Shown here piece after piece: positions 62,486 to 64,000 of a stretch of 64,000 nt of DNA; the first letter of the stretch is position 1, and each line of letters starts with the position of its first letter. This DNA is from Lycocorax pyrrhopterus obiensis. Its lineage: Eukaryota > Chordata > Aves > Passeriformes > Paradisaeidae. The stretch lies in NCBI GenBank assembly GCA_014706295.1, contig JACSVZ010000002.1:54722660-54786659 (forward strand). The letters are read 5' to 3'. The notes beneath the pieces were generated by a model that did not search any database, was not told the DNA's origin, and saw only the letters and a program-made list of their open reading frames with translations. Both the position numbers and the translations under genes were made by a program.

Positions 62486-64000
62486 ACAGGAAGCTAAATT
62501 AGTGAAGTACAGCAATGTGTACTAAAATCCTCAAAAAGAAGGGGGTCAAAGATACACAAAATTTTATTTCCCCATGGAAAATTGTTGTAGAGCTACCACC
62601 TATATGGTGTTAATGAGAGATAGATGATTTAAAAGCACCCATTGTTTTTTCTTACTTTTTGATATTGTCTGGGTAATGCTTTTATTCCCAGAAGCTCATA
62701 GAACTTTTTGAGATTTACAACAAGCAGGATGTCTTTTAAGATGAACTCTCAGCTTAGGCACATTTTAGGCACTTGTCTCACGCTGGATTGAAAGGATACC
62801 TCATAATGAACACCAATCTCAGATTTTCTGGAAGATTAACACTTAGATTTCATTGCACACCTCTATGAGCATCCCTATAATCAGACATATGCTAATGGAA
62901 CTAGCTAAACTAAACTAGTTAATGATAAGAACAATAAAAAAATCCAAAAGAAAATGTCACCAACAAGACATAGAAGATAATAAAGTGATTCCTCCAGTGC
63001 AGGAAGCTAGGCCAGAGAAACAGGAGGATGACGAAAGAAAATAAAGAAAGGAAAACAAATTCAAGGGCGATAACTAGAGGACCCCGGTGGGCTTGTTATA
63101 CGAATAGACTGCAGGCAACCACATCCTGCTGCTGTGATGCTTCATAAATTCTATCATCTTGTTAAGAAGCTGAAGACTACTGACCTCACTTCCTCTGCTA
63201 ATAAGACTGTGCTGCTTTGTGCCCAGACTTTTATGATGCTTATGAAATTTGAGCCATTGTGTGAGCCTCCTTTCTTCCTACACCAATGATTACTGCCTCC
63301 CAAATTACAGAAGAACAAATGGGAAATGGAGACTCCTCTCCCTGTTTTGTGCAACAGTCCCTTCTTTCCCTCTTCCTAAACCCTTGTAAAATATTTTTCA
63401 GGCTCTCAGGACCAGCAATGCTAAGACTTGCTTGGTTTCTGAATATATTACAAGTAATCATAGTAATAAACCAAGAAATCTGAGTAGATTTTATGATGTT
63501 CCCATATAGGTATGACATTTATACATGCCAGAAAGACCTTCATGCATTATAAAGCCTGTGCAGGCAATATTCAGCCATTTTGTCCTAAGAGAACACATAG
63601 CAAGTGTCAGAGAGCCAAAGAGAGAGCAGCCACAAAGGTGTTTTGGAAATACTCTCCAAACACAAAGACTACACAAGCTGTGTACGCAAAAGCTCTCCTT
63701 ACTGGAGCAGAAAATAGGAGAAAACAACTACTCTTAGCACTTACTTTTGAAGAGCAAAATATGCAAGGGCAGCCGAGACAAGGTTCAGCCCAGCTGGCTA
63801 CAGCCACTCATGATCATGAAAAATTCAGAGAAAGGCAGGCCTGTGATTTGTCCTGTCCATATTTTGTATCATTTTCTTCCCAGTCTAAAAAGGCACAAGA
63901 CAAATCAAGGCAGCCTTTTTGTCTTTACACATGACAGGGCAAACATGCATTCACACCATAAAAAACAGGGAAGGCTTGTCCATCAGCTGCCTACAACTTT

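Larger units (their letters stand above)
1..64000 (-). other. POU6F2: Partial POU6F2 gene body (two internal exons plus introns)
   Basis: The whole window lies inside one minus-strand gene. Two exons with matching splice phases encode adjacent pieces of the N-terminal, low-complexity half of POU6F2, a POU-homeodomain transcription factor known from retina, brain and kidney. Transcription runs from high to low coordinates. Neither the start codon nor the POU-specific and homeodomain exons are present, so the gene continues beyond both ends. The identification comes from recognising the protein segments around the Q-rich and poly-Ala regions. The close paralogue POU6F1 is the main alternative, but it is not known for so long a Gln-rich exon. 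Large introns fit this gene, which spans hundreds of kilobases in mammals. Confidence 0.9.
50313..64000 (-). other. POU6F2: Intron 5' of the Q-rich exon (partial)
   Basis: About 13.7 kb of AT-rich intron. It contains one pentanucleotide repeat, one MIR-like relic, a long T run and one candidate regulatory block, listed separately. The longest open frames (140 codons at 63512-63934 on the plus strand; 96 codons at 61297-61587) show no recognisable domain. Confidence 0.75.

Noticed and set aside
63512..63934. Plus-strand open frame of 140 codons at the window end
   Set aside because: No domain recognised and overlapped by other frames of similar length; probably chance.

Overview
This window is intronic vertebrate DNA, most likely from a bird. 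It holds two coding exons of one large gene, both on the minus strand, and I recognise the gene as POU6F2, a POU-homeodomain transcription factor. The upstream exon (49959-50266) encodes a Gln/Pro/Ser-rich segment. The next exon (6593-6739) encodes a poly-alanine stretch followed by a conserved Gly/Gln/Asn-containing segment. The frame is continuous across the junction (phase 0) and the intron between them is about 43.2 kb. The promoter, first exons, POU-specific domain and homeodomain all lie outside the window.

The avian assignment rests on three things: a 5'-truncated CR1-type LINE with recognisable reverse-transcriptase motifs (43297-44511), several solo LTRs of endogenous-retrovirus families that I recognise as common in birds (about 11.3-11.9 kb, 24.4-25.0 kb and 40.0-41.0 kb, plus a weaker candidate at 20.5-21.1 kb), and low overall repeat density with only a few decayed MIR-like ancient SINE remnants. 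The species cannot be named from this.

Layout: 1-6592 is the intron 3' of the poly-Ala exon. 6593-6739 is the poly-Ala exon. 6740-49958 is the large intron carrying the LTRs, CR1, MIR relics and several CpG-retaining, high-complexity blocks that look like candidate conserved non-coding elements. 49959-50266 is the Q-rich exon. 50267-64000 is the next intron upstream. The remaining open reading frames in the window are short, lack recognisable domains and are best read as chance frames in AT-rich intron.

I found no operon, CRISPR array, RNA gene or new protein system. The most useful leads are the candidate intronic enhancers, the Q-tract exon as a possible length-variable coding repeat, and the frame-neutral poly-Ala exon as a possible cassette. 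The enhancer calls are inference from sequence texture and need alignment to other vertebrates.
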